Shown: in pieces, positions 17,775 through 26,570 of the stretch
Numbering within the stretch: the first letter of the stretch is position 1
Layout: each line of letters starts with the position of its first letter
NCBI GenBank assembly: GCA_947498645.1
Contig: CANMKS010000001.1
Coordinates: 1,588,032 to 1,652,031 of the forward strand
Source: an uncultured Paracoccaceae bacterium
Lineage (GTDB): Bacteria > Pseudomonadota > Alphaproteobacteria > Rhodobacterales > Rhodobacteraceae
Length of the DNA: 64,000 bases
Direction: 5' to 3'
Notes under the pieces: generated by a model
The model's database searches: none
Told to the model about the DNA's origin: nothing
What the model saw: only the letters and a program-made list of their open reading frames with translations
Translations under genes and position numbers: made by a program

Positions 17775-19859
17775 CTATTGTGACAGGCTTTGGGCCAGGC
17801 GCATCAACTGCACGGCTTCGGTGCGATAGCCAAATGCATCCTCACCACGGTTGGCAGTGGCCAAGGCAATCGCGTCGTCATAACCCCAATCGCCCAGATA
17901 CTGCGGGTTCCGCAAAAGCTGCCCGAACCCTGCGATAGCGGCGGCAAAGCCAGCCTCGCTCTCCAGCCCACTATCTTGCATGATGGGCACCTCGATCAAC
18001 TGGCTGACCGTTTCACCCGGTGCCTTATAGCGCAGCTTAAGAAACCCAAGCTCGTCTGAACCTACTGCCGCTGTGCTGGGCGCATAGCGCAGCGGATCGC
18101 TTAGTTGCGCTGGGCTACCTACCGGCGTCACCTCGTAAATTGCAGTCACCGAATGCCCGGCCCCCAGTTCACCGGCATCCACGGCGTCATTGTTGAAATC
18201 CTCGCGGCGCAGCGCGCGCGTTTCATAGCCAATAAGGCGATACTCAGCGATCTGTGCCGGATTGAATTCAACCTGTACCTTCACGTCCCCAGCAATCGGA
18301 AAAAGCGCACCGGACAGCTGATCAACCAGCACCTTCTGCGCTTCGGACAGCGTATCAATATAAGCGGCCGTGCCGTTCCCGTTCTGCGCCAGCGCCTGCA
18401 TTGTTGCATCGTCCAGATTGCCCCGGCCAAAGCCCAGCACGCTCAGATAGGTGCCTGTGTCGCGCTTGTCGGCGATAAAGTCGGTCAACGCATTTGGATC
18501 GCTCAATCCCACATTGAAATCACCATCGGTGGCCAGAATGATCCGGCTGACCTCGCCGTTTTCGGCCATGCCCTCGGCCACGCTGTAGGCTTGTTCCAAC
18601 CCGCCTTGCCCGTTGGTTGACCCACCGGCCCCAAGCGACTGGATCGCGCGCAGAATGGTTGTCCGTTCCGATGCGGCGGTTGGTGCCAGCACCTGCCCGG
18701 CGCTGCCGGCGTATTCGACGATGGCGACCTGATCCTCGGGGCGTAGCTGATCCAGCATCAAGCGGAAGGATTGCTTGAGCAGAGGCAGCTTGGCCGGATC
18801 ATCCATCGACCCGGAAGTATCGACCAGAAAAACAAGGTTCAGCGGCGGGCGATCAGCAATCGCAGGCATTTGGCCTTGCAGAGCGATGTGGACCAGTTGG
18901 GTATCCGCGTTCCAAGGCGTCTGGAAGGTGGACACGGTGGGTCGGAAGGGCGCTTCATTCGCATCAGGTGCAGCATAATCATAGGGGAAGTAGTTGATCA
19001 GCTCCTCGATCCTGACGGCCTCTGACGGGGGCAGTTGACCCCGCATCAAGGACGAACGGACCACGGCGTATGCGGCCGTATCGACATCAATTGAGAAGGT
19101 CGAAACGGGCGTTTCAGCGGTAATTTGCAGCGGATTGCTGTCGGCGTTGGCGAAGGCTTCGGTGTCGGTGACAGGCGCCACAAACCGGTCATCGCCAGGT
19201 GCGACCAACGCCGGGGCAGCAAGCAAAGATTCTGTTTGTGCAATCTGCTGGGTGACCCGCATCCGCGACGTGGACGAAGCTGCGCTTTCGGCGACCTCAG
19301 CGTCAAGAACAGGGGATGTTTGTTCGGCCATCTCTGCCCGAGGCAGCATGGAAGGCTCAGGTGCCGCACCAGACGCTATCACTTCCGGTGCATCAGAAAA
19401 GTTTTCAAAGGCAAGGTCGGCCTCGGGTGTCTTTAGTGCCGTTTCTTCGCGCGCCGACGCGAGCGGAGCGTCATCAGTTGCACGCAGTTCAGCAATGGGT
19501 GCTTCCTCGACAACTGTGCCGCCTAACGCGCCATCAAATTCTGTCATCGTGATCTGCGGCGGCGATGGCGGGCGCAGCAAATCCTGCCCTTGTGGTGTCA
19601 AAACCAGAAAACCACAGGCGACCAATGCCGTTGTCGCGGTCAGCCCGCCTTTGGATGTCATTGCGTTCATCATCGTCTTCACTCCTGTCCAGAGGCCCTT
19701 GGGGCCGGTTACAACAGTGGGACGCGGCTCATCGCGTGATCCTTGGAGGGCGTCGAAGTTTCTTTGCGCAAGTGCCAGGTTTTCAGCACGGCGTGCGGCA
19801 TCCGGGCGCGGGGTCGCCGCATCCATCAGGGATTTCAGATCGTCGAGGTCATCGGTCAT
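17775..19859 (-). CDS. Transmembrane VWA-domain protein (YfbK-like), coupled to an ECF sigma factor
   Basis: 694 residues. About 70 cytoplasmic residues (MTDDLDDLKSLMDAATPRPD...), one membrane helix (about 71-88), then a long acidic linker and a periplasmic YfbK-type core. The core has an N-terminal YfbK region (FSIDVDTAAYAVVRSSLMRG), a VWA domain with an intact MIDAS (LVFLVDTSGSMDD, about 340-510), and a C-terminal DUF3520-like region (RALRREDFNNDAVDAGELG). The start overlaps the stop of the sigma factor gene by 4 bases. The inside-short, helix, outside-sensor layout resembles a membrane anti-sigma factor; that role is inference. Confidence 0.9.
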   Translation of the reverse strand: MTDDLDDLKSLMDAATPRPDAARRAENLALAQRNFDALQGSRDEPRPTVVTGPKGLWTGVKTMMNAMTSKGGLTATTALVACGFLVLTPQGQDLLRPPSPPQITMTEFDGALGGTVVEEAPIAELRATDDAPLASAREETALKTPEADLAFENFSDAPEVIASGAAPEPSMLPRAEMAEQTSPVLDAEVAESAASSTSRMRVTQQIAQTESLLAAPALVAPGDDRFVAPVTDTEAFANADSNPLQITAETPVSTFSIDVDTAAYAVVRSSLMRGQLPPSEAVRIEELINYFPYDYAAPDANEAPFRPTVSTFQTPWNADTQLVHIALQGQMPAIADRPPLNLVFLVDTSGSMDDPAKLPLLKQSFRLMLDQLRPEDQVAIVEYAGSAGQVLAPTAASERTTILRAIQSLGAGGSTNGQGGLEQAYSVAEGMAENGEVSRIILATDGDFNVGLSDPNALTDFIADKRDTGTYLSVLGFGRGNLDDATMQALAQNGNGTAAYIDTLSEAQKVLVDQLSGALFPIAGDVKVQVEFNPAQIAEYRLIGYETRALRREDFNNDAVDAGELGAGHSVTAIYEVTPVGSPAQLSDPLRYAPSTAAVGSDELGFLKLRYKAPGETVSQLIEVPIMQDSGLESEAGFAAAIAGFGQLLRNPQYLGDWGYDDAIALATANRGEDAFGYRTEAVQLMRLAQSLSQ

Positions 19860-20392
19860 GTCATGTCCTCCTTTTGCTTGATCGCACGCAGCATTTTCTT
19901 GGCCTCCGAGATGCGCCAGCTGACCGTGCCTTCCGAGACACCCAGAACCTCAGCCGCTTGCGCATGGGTCATGTCGTCCAGAATCAGCACCAGCGTGTCG
20001 CGCAGATCATCGCCCAGTTGGTTCATGGCCGCAGTGAGCCAATCAAGTTGCGCGTGTGTTTCCTGATTGGCGGCGGTCCGGTTGATTTCCCAATCGCCCC
20101 AGCCTTCGGTTGCCTTGGTATAGGTCGCCCGCTTGCGGCGGCGGTCATGGGCGGCATTGACAGCAACCCGGTAAAGCCATGTCGTGACCTTCGCGCGGCG
20201 CTGATAGCTGGCAAGTTTCGCGGGCAGTGCTGCACAGATGTCCTGTGTCAGGTCTTCGGCATCACTGCGCGCCCCGGTCAGACGAAAGCAGAACGCAAAG
20301 AGCCGGTCATAGTGCCGGTCCAGCAGGCTGCTGAACGCAGCACCATCGCCCGCGGCGGCGGCTTCGGCCAGGTCCTCATCGCTTGTCATCAT
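19856..20392 (-). CDS. ECF-type RNA polymerase sigma factor
   Basis: 178 residues from an ATG at 20392; adjacent ATGs (20398, 20389) and a TTG at 20428 are possible, and none has a good ribosome-binding site. Sigma2 region: FSSLLDRHYDRLFAFCFRLTG, then DAEDLTQDIC. Sigma4 region: VLILDDMTHAQAAEVLGVSEGTVSWRISEAKKML, a helix-turn-helix for the -35 element. It is the first gene of a two-gene operon with the transmembrane VWA protein, so the pair may form a signal-transducing sigma/regulator module. Confidence 0.92.
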   Translation of the reverse strand: MMTSDEDLAEAAAAGDGAAFSSLLDRHYDRLFAFCFRLTGARSDAEDLTQDICAALPAKLASYQRRAKVTTWLYRVAVNAAHDRRRKRATYTKATEGWGDWEINRTAANQETHAQLDWLTAAMNQLGDDLRDTLVLILDDMTHAQAAEVLGVSEGTVSWRISEAKKMLRAIKQKEDMT

Positions 20393-20480
20393 GCGCATCA
20401 CGGTGGTTGGACGCGCGCCAATGGTCAATCCTTGGCGATGTGTGAATTTTTTAACTCCGGGTATCGTTGCGCCGATGTGT

Positions 20481-21452
20481 CTAGAGGGCGGCCCGCAGCG
20501 ACGTCACCAGCGCATCCATATCCGGGTCCATTTTGAGCGACAGCGCCTTGCGGCGATGCCAATCGACGGCCTTTTCATGCAGCTCTGCCAGAACCTTGTC
20601 AGATTTCAGCTCTGCCAAAAGCGCGCCGGATGCCTTGGCGTAGCGGTTGATCGTCAGATCGGTTTCATCGTTGTGATTGAACCGTTCCCAATATTCCATC
20701 CCGATGGTCTGACTGGTGTGATTGGCCCGCCCCCGTGCCCGCTGCACCAGATAACTGTCCAGCGATTTGAGCGCATAGTGATTGACCTGCGCCTTCTCAA
20801 AAAGGGGAGGGTGCGCCGTGCGTTCGCCATCTTTGACGTAGGGCGCGCCACCGGGCAACACCCAGTCGATCTGCCCTGCCATGTCGTCCATTGCGACGGG
20901 AGCATGCAATCCTGCCCGCTGAAATTTGTCCTGATTGGTATAGAGCGATTTGACAAACTTGCCTGTTGCCGGGCGAAGTTTTGCATCCCAAGGCAATTCG
21001 CCTTTGGTGAATTGTTCGGTCACCGGTTCGTCAACGAAATCCTCGCGTCCGTCCGGCCCAAAATTGCGCCATGGCACCGAGATAACATCCACGTCCTCGC
21101 CGGTTTCTGCCACCAGTGCCCGGACCGACCCATCCCCCATATGAATGTTCAGAAATTCATCAATGTCGCAGATAAAGACCCATTTGGCGTCCTTGACGAT
21201 ATCATAGCGGCGGGTCGCCTGACGCAGGGCACTGCGGTGAATGCCGCCCCCGCGTACAATAGTGTTGTGCTGCACCACATACCCCATCTCTTGCAGCCGT
21301 AGCAGGATGTCGACGGTGGGGTCGGTGCAGTCGTTGGTGCAGACAATGATGTCGTCAAAACCAAGGGTTTTGTAGTGGGCCACCCATTCAAGAATGAATG
21401 GCCCCTCGTTCTTCATCGTGGACACAACAGTGTAAAGGTCTTTGGCCATCAT
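20481..21452 (-). CDS. Glycosyltransferase family 2 protein
   Basis: 323 residues. The N-terminus TVVSTMKNEGPFILEWVAHY and DDIIVCTNDCTDPT are the nucleotide-sugar binding part of a GT-A fold of the glycosyltransferase 2_4 type. The metal-binding DxD is within VFICDIDEFLNI at about 93-104. No membrane segments. Such proteins modify cell-surface polysaccharides; donor and acceptor are unknown. The two initial ATGs (21452, 21449) share a GAGGA site; the second has the better spacing. It is flanked by the sigma factor gene and gabD, apparently without functional link. Confidence 0.88.
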   Translation of the reverse strand: MMAKDLYTVVSTMKNEGPFILEWVAHYKTLGFDDIIVCTNDCTDPTVDILLRLQEMGYVVQHNTIVRGGGIHRSALRQATRRYDIVKDAKWVFICDIDEFLNIHMGDGSVRALVAETGEDVDVISVPWRNFGPDGREDFVDEPVTEQFTKGELPWDAKLRPATGKFVKSLYTNQDKFQRAGLHAPVAMDDMAGQIDWVLPGGAPYVKDGERTAHPPLFEKAQVNHYALKSLDSYLVQRARGRANHTSQTIGMEYWERFNHNDETDLTINRYAKASGALLAELKSDKVLAELHEKAVDWHRRKALSLKMDPDMDALVTSLRAAL

Positions 21453-21483
21453 TCCTCGCTTCGTCCTGTTGTGCCCCGCGGCA

Positions 21484-22962
21484 CTAGACTGACAAGCAGA
21501 TGTATTTCATCTCAAGGTAATCCTCAATCCCGTGGCTGGAACCTTCGCGACCCAGGCCGGATTGTTTGACCCCGCCAAATGGGGCGACTTCGGTTGAGAT
21601 GATGCCGGTGTTCACGCCGACAATCCCGTATTCCAGTGCCTCCGCGACCTTGGTCACACGGCTGAGGTCTTTGGCGTAGAAATAGGATGCGAGGCCAAAG
21701 ATTGTGTCATTGGCCTTGGCAATCACGTCGTCTTCGTCTTCGAACATAAAGAGCGGGGCAAAGGGGCCGAAGGTTTCATCGGCGCTGACCAGCATGTCGG
21801 ACGTGGCGTTGGTCACAATCGTCGGCTCAAAGAATTGCCCGCCATAGGCATGAGGCTTGCCACCGGTCAGGATCTCGCCACCTTTGGACAGGGCGTCATC
21901 AAGGTGTTCCTGCACCTTATCAACAGCCGCCGGTTCGATCAGCGGGCCAAGCGTTGTGCCCTCTGACAGCCCGTCGCCGACATGCAGCTTTTCAACCGCG
22001 ACCTTCAGCTTGGCGGCAAAGGTATCGTAGACGCCCTTTTGCACATAAATGCGGTTGGCGCAGACGCAGGTTTGCCCGTTGTTGCGAAACTTGCAGGCGA
22101 TGGCCCCTTCAACTGCGGCGTCCAGATCAGCATCGTCAAAGACGATGAAAGGCGCGTTGCCGCCCAACTCCATGGAGCATTTCATGACCTGATCTGCGGC
22201 TTGTTTCAGCAGGATGCGCCCAACCTCGGTTGACCCGGTGAAGGTCAGCTTGCGGACAAGCGGGTTCTCGCAGAACTCTTTGCCGACCTGAGACGATGAT
22301 GTCGATGTCACGACGGACAACAGCCCCTGCGGGATGCCGGCCTCTTCGCCCAGTTTCGCCATGGCCAATGCCGAAAGCGGCGTCAGGGATGCTGGACGCA
22401 CGACAAATGAACAACCCGCTGCCAGGGCGGGCGCAACCTTGCGCGCGATCATTGCATTTGGGAAATTCCACGGGGTGATGCCAGCGGCCACGCCGATCGG
22501 TTGTTTGATCACAGTGATGCGTTTGTCAGCCATATGACCGGGGATTGTCTGACCATAGATGCGCTTGGCCTCTTCACCGAACCATTCCACGAAAGATGCG
22601 CCATAGGCGACCTCTCCACGCGCTTCGGCAAGGGGTTTGCCCTGTTCGGCGGTCATGATGATCGCAAGATCCTCTTGGTTGGCCATCATCAGGTCAAACC
22701 ACTTGCGCAGAACCTTGGCACGGTCCTTTGCTGCAAGAGCGGCCCATGGCTTACGGGCAACCTCGGCGGCGGCAATCGCTTCTGCCACTTCCTCGCGGGA
22801 CAGATCAGGAACCTTGGCAATGACGTCGCCCCGCGCGGGGTTTGTGACATCAAAGGTTTTGCCACTAGCCGCTTGCACCCATTTGCCTGCTACGAATGCT
22901 TCGGCGCAAACCAAATCTGGACGTGTCAGCATGGATTTGAGGTTGGTGGTGTCGTCAAGCAT
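21484..22962 (-). CDS. gabD: NAD(P)-dependent succinate-semialdehyde dehydrogenase
   Basis: 492 residues, full length. Aldehyde dehydrogenase signatures: GITPWNFPNAMIARK, FTGSTEVGRIL (cofactor loop), MELGGNAPFIVFDDADLD (catalytic Glu) and NNGQTCVCANRIYVQ (catalytic Cys). The motif set and N-terminus (RPDLVCAEAFVAGKWV) fit GabD, which oxidises succinate semialdehyde to succinate in GABA and related degradation. A strong AGGGAGG ribosome-binding site precedes the ATG. Other semialdehyde substrates cannot be excluded. No gabT or transporter lies nearby. Confidence 0.9.
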   Translation of the reverse strand: MLDDTTNLKSMLTRPDLVCAEAFVAGKWVQAASGKTFDVTNPARGDVIAKVPDLSREEVAEAIAAAEVARKPWAALAAKDRAKVLRKWFDLMMANQEDLAIIMTAEQGKPLAEARGEVAYGASFVEWFGEEAKRIYGQTIPGHMADKRITVIKQPIGVAAGITPWNFPNAMIARKVAPALAAGCSFVVRPASLTPLSALAMAKLGEEAGIPQGLLSVVTSTSSSQVGKEFCENPLVRKLTFTGSTEVGRILLKQAADQVMKCSMELGGNAPFIVFDDADLDAAVEGAIACKFRNNGQTCVCANRIYVQKGVYDTFAAKLKVAVEKLHVGDGLSEGTTLGPLIEPAAVDKVQEHLDDALSKGGEILTGGKPHAYGGQFFEPTIVTNATSDMLVSADETFGPFAPLFMFEDEDDVIAKANDTIFGLASYFYAKDLSRVTKVAEALEYGIVGVNTGIISTEVAPFGGVKQSGLGREGSSHGIEDYLEMKYICLSV

Positions 22963-23026
22963 GGTAGCCTCCCTTAGGTTAGGCGCTATCTGACCTATGC
23001 AAGGTGCTGCCGTAAAGGGGGATGTG

Positions 23027-23806
23027 ATGGATTGGGACGACGCTTACGCGAATGCGGCGCATATTCCCGGGGCAGATGCTTACCCGGCGAAATGGGCGAC
23101 TGCCGCTGCGGCCTTTCGCGGGTCGGTGCGTTGCGAGATTGACTTGCCCTACGGCGAAAGCCCGCGTCAGCGGTTCGATCTTTTTCATCCCGACAGATTG
23201 GCCAAAGGCCTTATTGTCTTTGTGCATGGCGGGTATTGGCTGCGGTTTGATAAATCCTTCTGGTCACATCTTGCGGCAGGGCCATTGGCGCAGGGCTGGG
23301 CGGTGGCAATGCCGTCCTATGACCTTTGTCCAGATGTGCGGATCACCCAGATCGGTGATCAGATCGCGGCAGCCATTCAATGTGCCAGTGAACGCGCTTT
23401 GGGTCCGATCTGCCTGACGGGTCATTCCGCTGGCGGGCATTTGGCCGCGCTGATGACAGCGCCACGCATCGGTGCCCGCTGGCAGGATCGTATTGCGCGC
23501 GTTGTGTCTATCTCTCCTGTGGCGGATCTTGCACCGCTGATGAACACGTCAATGAACGCGGATCTGAAGATCGATGATGAAGAGGCAAGCACGCAAAGCC
23601 CGGTGCATTTGCCGGCGCCCCTGATGCCGGTGACGGTCTGGGTTGGCGCGGACGAGCGGCCTGTGTTTCTGGAACAGGCGGAAGCCCTGCGCGCGGCTTG
23701 GGATTGCACCAAGGTTGTCGCGGAAGGGCATCATCATTTCAGTGTGATCGAGGATCTGGCCGACCAAGATAGCCCGCTGACCCACGCTATCGTCGGCGCG
23801 GGCTGA
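23027..23806 (+). CDS. Alpha/beta hydrolase (esterase/kynurenine formamidase-like)
   Basis: 259 residues from the ATG at 23027, preceded by AAGGGG (the track start at 22997 lacks a site). Alpha/beta hydrolase signs: oxyanion motif HGGYW at about 80, nucleophile elbow GHSAGGHLAAL, and a C-terminal histidine in EGHHHFSVI. HGGxW plus GxSAGG is the hormone-sensitive-lipase/arylformamidase type. The substrate is unknown; a kynurenine formamidase-like activity is a guess from the motif set. Divergent from gabD with a 64-base gap. Confidence 0.85.
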   Translation: MDWDDAYANAAHIPGADAYPAKWATAAAAFRGSVRCEIDLPYGESPRQRFDLFHPDRLAKGLIVFVHGGYWLRFDKSFWSHLAAGPLAQGWAVAMPSYDLCPDVRITQIGDQIAAAIQCASERALGPICLTGHSAGGHLAALMTAPRIGARWQDRIARVVSISPVADLAPLMNTSMNADLKIDDEEASTQSPVHLPAPLMPVTVWVGADERPVFLEQAEALRAAWDCTKVVAEGHHHFSVIEDLADQDSPLTHAIVGAG

Positions 23807-23912
23807 GCCTTCCTTAAGGATAGGTTCCATTGAGTAGACCTAAAGGCGATCTCAACATATGGTGTGGTGCAATGAGAAAAGCGCGAATCGCGCCCAACAT
23901 GGATGGGATGTA

Positions 23913-24224
23913 ATGTTTGGTTTTGGACGTAGTTTGATGGTGTGCATGGCGCTGGGCGCGCTTGTCGCCTGTGAGCGCTCTGGCAATGATGACAATGATG
24001 TCACGGATGGTGGCCTTGATGGCGGCCTTCTGCGCGATGGCGTCGCGAACGTCTGGGTTGATCCTGATGGTTGCCAGCACTGGTATCTGGATGACGGCAT
24101 CGAAGGATATATGACACCGCGCCTGACCCGCGATGGCAAACCACGGTGTCAGGACACACGCGGCGTGATTATCCTCAAAGACGGATCGCGTGTACCGGCA
24201 GAACCGGAACCGACAAACTCCTGA
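23913..24224 (+). CDS. Small lipoprotein of unknown function
   Basis: 103 residues from the ATG at 23913, with GGGA four bases upstream. A short signal peptide ends in the lipobox LVAC (Cys about 21), and the mature N-terminus is rich in Asp, Asn and Gly (SGNDDNDVTDGGLDGG), a common flexible tether. The C-terminal half contains WVDPDGCQHWYLDDGIEGYM and LTRDGKPRC, with paired cysteines. Resembles small exported proteins seen in Rhodobacteraceae; I do not recognise a named family. Followed by a bidirectional terminator. Confidence 0.75.
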   Translation: MFGFGRSLMVCMALGALVACERSGNDDNDVTDGGLDGGLLRDGVANVWVDPDGCQHWYLDDGIEGYMTPRLTRDGKPRCQDTRGVIILKDGSRVPAEPEPTNS

Positions 24225-24247
24225 TTGATCATTGATCCAGGACGTTG

Positions 24248-24275
24248 AAAAAGGCACCGTTTTGCGGTGCCTTTT
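24248..24275. terminator. Bidirectional rho-independent terminator
   Basis: Stem GGCACCG / CGGTGCC (24253-24271) with a TTTTG loop, an A-run on the left and TTTT on the right, so it can end transcription from the lipoprotein gene and from the convergent RNase T2 gene. Confidence 0.85.
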
Positions 24276-24278
24276 GCG

Positions 24279-24908
24279 TTATCGCATGGCGTTAAAGACC
24301 GCATCCGTCATCGCGCAATCGCGGATCACATCGTCACCGCAACGGCGCAACTGCAGGTCACGGGTCATGCAAATACGGGCCTCTTGGATATGGTCTGATT
24401 TGCAGGTGATGGTGATCTGATCGGCCTGCAAGGAGGGGTTATCGCGCATGAACGCCTCTTCAATAAGTGTGGCAGGCAAAGTTACATCGCGGGTGAGTTG
24501 ACGAAAGACTTCGGGCCGTGTGATCCGCCCATAGGCCTCGCGGGACAGGGCGAAGTAATCATCTGACGACAGCCCCGAACACACCCCGTGTTTGCGCCAT
24601 TGGTGCCATGCCAGCCCGGATGTGCCCATGATATCGGCCATCGCGCCTGTGTCACTGCGGCTGGGCGGGCGTTCACTGGTCGCGCAATTTGCCGGATAAC
24701 CGCGTTCGTATTGCGGCCACAGACCATGCAGAATCCAGCCGAAATCCGCCGAAGGATCGCATTGCGGTGAGCCGCGCTCGTCCCCTTCCAGTGCGCACCA
24801 ATTCGCCGACCAGGACAGTGACAGAACGTAATAGTCGAACTCTCCCGCGCGGTCTTGCGCCGCGACAGGCGAGGATAGCAAACAAAGCAAGGCAAACAGG
24901 GTGCGCAT
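24279..24908 (-). CDS. Ribonuclease T2 family protein, exported
   Basis: 209 residues from the ATG at 24908 (GGAAAG upstream; the track start adds about 80 spurious residues). Signal peptide MRTLFALLCLLSSPVAAQ. Both RNase T2 catalytic segments are present: CAS I FGWILHGLWPQY and CAS II WHQWRKHGVCSG, with several cysteines for disulfides. It is a periplasmic RNase I-type enzyme that cleaves RNA via 2',3'-cyclic phosphate. A possible promoter lies upstream (TTGTCG, 16 bases, TATAGT). Convergent with the lipoprotein gene across a shared terminator. Confidence 0.93.
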   Translation of the reverse strand: MRTLFALLCLLSSPVAAQDRAGEFDYYVLSLSWSANWCALEGDERGSPQCDPSADFGWILHGLWPQYERGYPANCATSERPPSRSDTGAMADIMGTSGLAWHQWRKHGVCSGLSSDDYFALSREAYGRITRPEVFRQLTRDVTLPATLIEEAFMRDNPSLQADQITITCKSDHIQEARICMTRDLQLRRCGDDVIRDCAMTDAVFNAMR

Positions 24909-25043
24909 TTTGATCTTTCCTATCGGTGCAGCCATCACTATATAGACATCAAGTTCCCCGACAATGCGAACCCGGCTGTGAAAACAGTCTGCCCAAGTAA
25001 GGGCGCGGGAAAGGCTTGTCTGCCGATAAGATGGAGATAAAAA

Positions 25044-25793
25044 ATGTCCGATAAACCGATTATGGCCAAAGCCACCGCTGTTTGGCTTTGCGACAACACA
25101 ACACTGACCTTCAAGCAGATCGCAGACTTCTGCGGCTTTCACGAGTTGGAAGTGCAAGGCATTGCCGATGGCGATGTGGCGGTCGGTGTGAAGGGCTTTG
25201 ATCCGATTGCGAACAACCAGCTGACGCAGGAAGAAATCGACAAGGCCGAGGCCAGCCCGACTTACAAGCTGAAGCTAAAGTTTTACGCCGCAGCCGCAGG
25301 CGAGGAAAAACGCCGTGGGCCACGCTACACGCCCCTGTCCAAGCGTCAGGATCGCCCTGCGTCAATCTACTGGTTGGTAAAGTTCCACCCAGAGCTGACA
25401 GACGGTCAGATCTCCAAACTGGTCGGCACCACCAAGCCAACCATCCAGGCGATCCGCGAGCGCACACACTGGAACATCAACAACATTGAACCGATTGACC
25501 CGGTTGCACTGGGTCTGTGCAAGCAATCCGAACTGGATGCGGCTGTGCAAAAGGCCAACGCCAAGAAAGCCAAAGATGGCGAGGCGATGTCGGATGATGA
25601 GCGTCGCAAGCTGGTCAGCACAGAGCAATCACTGGGCATGCCAGCCGAGCCAAAGATGCCAAGTGCGATGGCCGGTCTTGAGACATTCAGCCTGTCTGAT
25701 CCGCGCGATGATGAGGACGAAGAAGATACACGCGATGTGTCTGACGCCGACAGCTTCTTCAACCTGCCGGATGATGATGACAGCGAAGACTGA
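25044..25793 (+). CDS. trcR: Cell cycle transcriptional regulator TrcR (DUF1013)
   Basis: 249 residues. It matches the alphaproteobacteria-specific DUF1013 family, which I recall being named TrcR. Two helix-turn-helix-like segments are readable: LTFKQIADFCGFHELEVQGI at about 21-40 and LTDGQISKLVGTTKPTIQAI at about 117-136. The C-terminal tail is very acidic (DDEDEEDTRDVSDADSFFNLPDDDDSED). GGAG precedes the ATG. An in-frame ATG at 25062 (MAKATAVWL) is closer to the start of most relatives. A monocistronic gene closed by a terminator. Confidence 0.88.
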   Translation: MSDKPIMAKATAVWLCDNTTLTFKQIADFCGFHELEVQGIADGDVAVGVKGFDPIANNQLTQEEIDKAEASPTYKLKLKFYAAAAGEEKRRGPRYTPLSKRQDRPASIYWLVKFHPELTDGQISKLVGTTKPTIQAIRERTHWNINNIEPIDPVALGLCKQSELDAAVQKANAKKAKDGEAMSDDERRKLVSTEQSLGMPAEPKMPSAMAGLETFSLSDPRDDEDEEDTRDVSDADSFFNLPDDDDSED

Positions 25794-25819
25794 TTATTCG
25801 TGAATTGCGGTTTTGCAAA

Positions 25820-25844
25820 GGGCGTCCCAATGGGGCGCCCTTTT
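25820..25844. terminator. Rho-independent terminator after trcR
   Basis: Stem GGGCGTCCC / GGGGCGCCC (one G-T pair) around AAT, followed by TTTT on the plus strand; AAA on the left gives weaker function for the convergent methyltransferase gene, whose stop begins at 25846. Confidence 0.8.
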
Positions 25845-25845
25845 G

Positions 25846-26466
25846 CTATTCTGGTCGGCGCGCCACGATGAACCGTGCCGAGGTGTTCTTGCCAAAATAC
25901 CCCGTCTCGGTCACATCAAATCCCGCTTTGCGGAAACTGGCCTCGAGTGTTTGCGCATCAAACACCAACACATGCGGGGCTTTGCCAAAGAACTGCATCA
26001 CCTTGATCATCGGTTTGATCAGAAAGTTCATGTCACTCAAACACGCCGTCTTTGAAATGAAGTAGCCACCAGGTTTGAGCAGGCCGCGCAGATGCAGCAG
26101 CGTCTTGTCCAGATCGTCCACCAGATGCAGGATGCTGAACGCGCAAATCGCATCAAACGGTGCATCGGCCAGTGGTTTTGTGATCTCGGACTGCACAAAA
26201 TTGATGTTATGCGGACCATCGCCTGCGATCTTGTCTTCTGCAATCGACAGCATCTTGCCAGAAATATCTGTGGCCGTGATCCGCTTGACCGAGGGCGCAA
26301 GCTTGATGGCGGTGCTGCCTGTGCCGCACCCAACTTCCAGCAGATGATCCTCGGCATGCAGGAAACTGCGGGTGCGTGTCAGCGTGTCTTCATAAGCGGT
26401 CATATCCTTGATCGGAGAGGCCGCGTATTTCTTTGCGGCTTTGTCCCAAAACGTGGCGGTGGCCAT
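25846..26466 (-). CDS. Class I SAM-dependent methyltransferase
   Basis: 206 residues from the ATG at 26466 (AAGGA seven bases upstream; the track ORF extends 42 residues further into the promoter). SAM-binding motif I is LLEVGCGTGS at about 45-54, followed by ITATDISGKML (motif II) and DAICAFSILHLVDD (motif IV). The C-terminal part HVLVFDAQTLEASFRKAGF suggests a small-molecule methyltransferase of the Methyltransf_11/25 type. The substrate is unknown. Divergent from a LysR regulator gene that may control it. Confidence 0.88.
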   Translation of the reverse strand: MATATFWDKAAKKYAASPIKDMTAYEDTLTRTRSFLHAEDHLLEVGCGTGSTAIKLAPSVKRITATDISGKMLSIAEDKIAGDGPHNINFVQSEITKPLADAPFDAICAFSILHLVDDLDKTLLHLRGLLKPGGYFISKTACLSDMNFLIKPMIKVMQFFGKAPHVLVFDAQTLEASFRKAGFDVTETGYFGKNTSARFIVARRPE

Positions 26467-26570
26467 TGGCGGATCCTTCGTTGCTATACCAATCTGAATT
26501 GCCACCAGTGTACCCATGCGGTTATGCGATATAAATTGCGGAAATTTGCCGATTAGGTATACATATTTGT

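Noticed and set aside
19565-20536. 323-residue forward ORF
   Set aside because: Antisense shadow of the VWA and ECF sigma genes; no domain and composition typical of a complement frame.
20391-21302. 303-residue forward ORF
   Set aside because: Antisense shadow of the glycosyltransferase gene.
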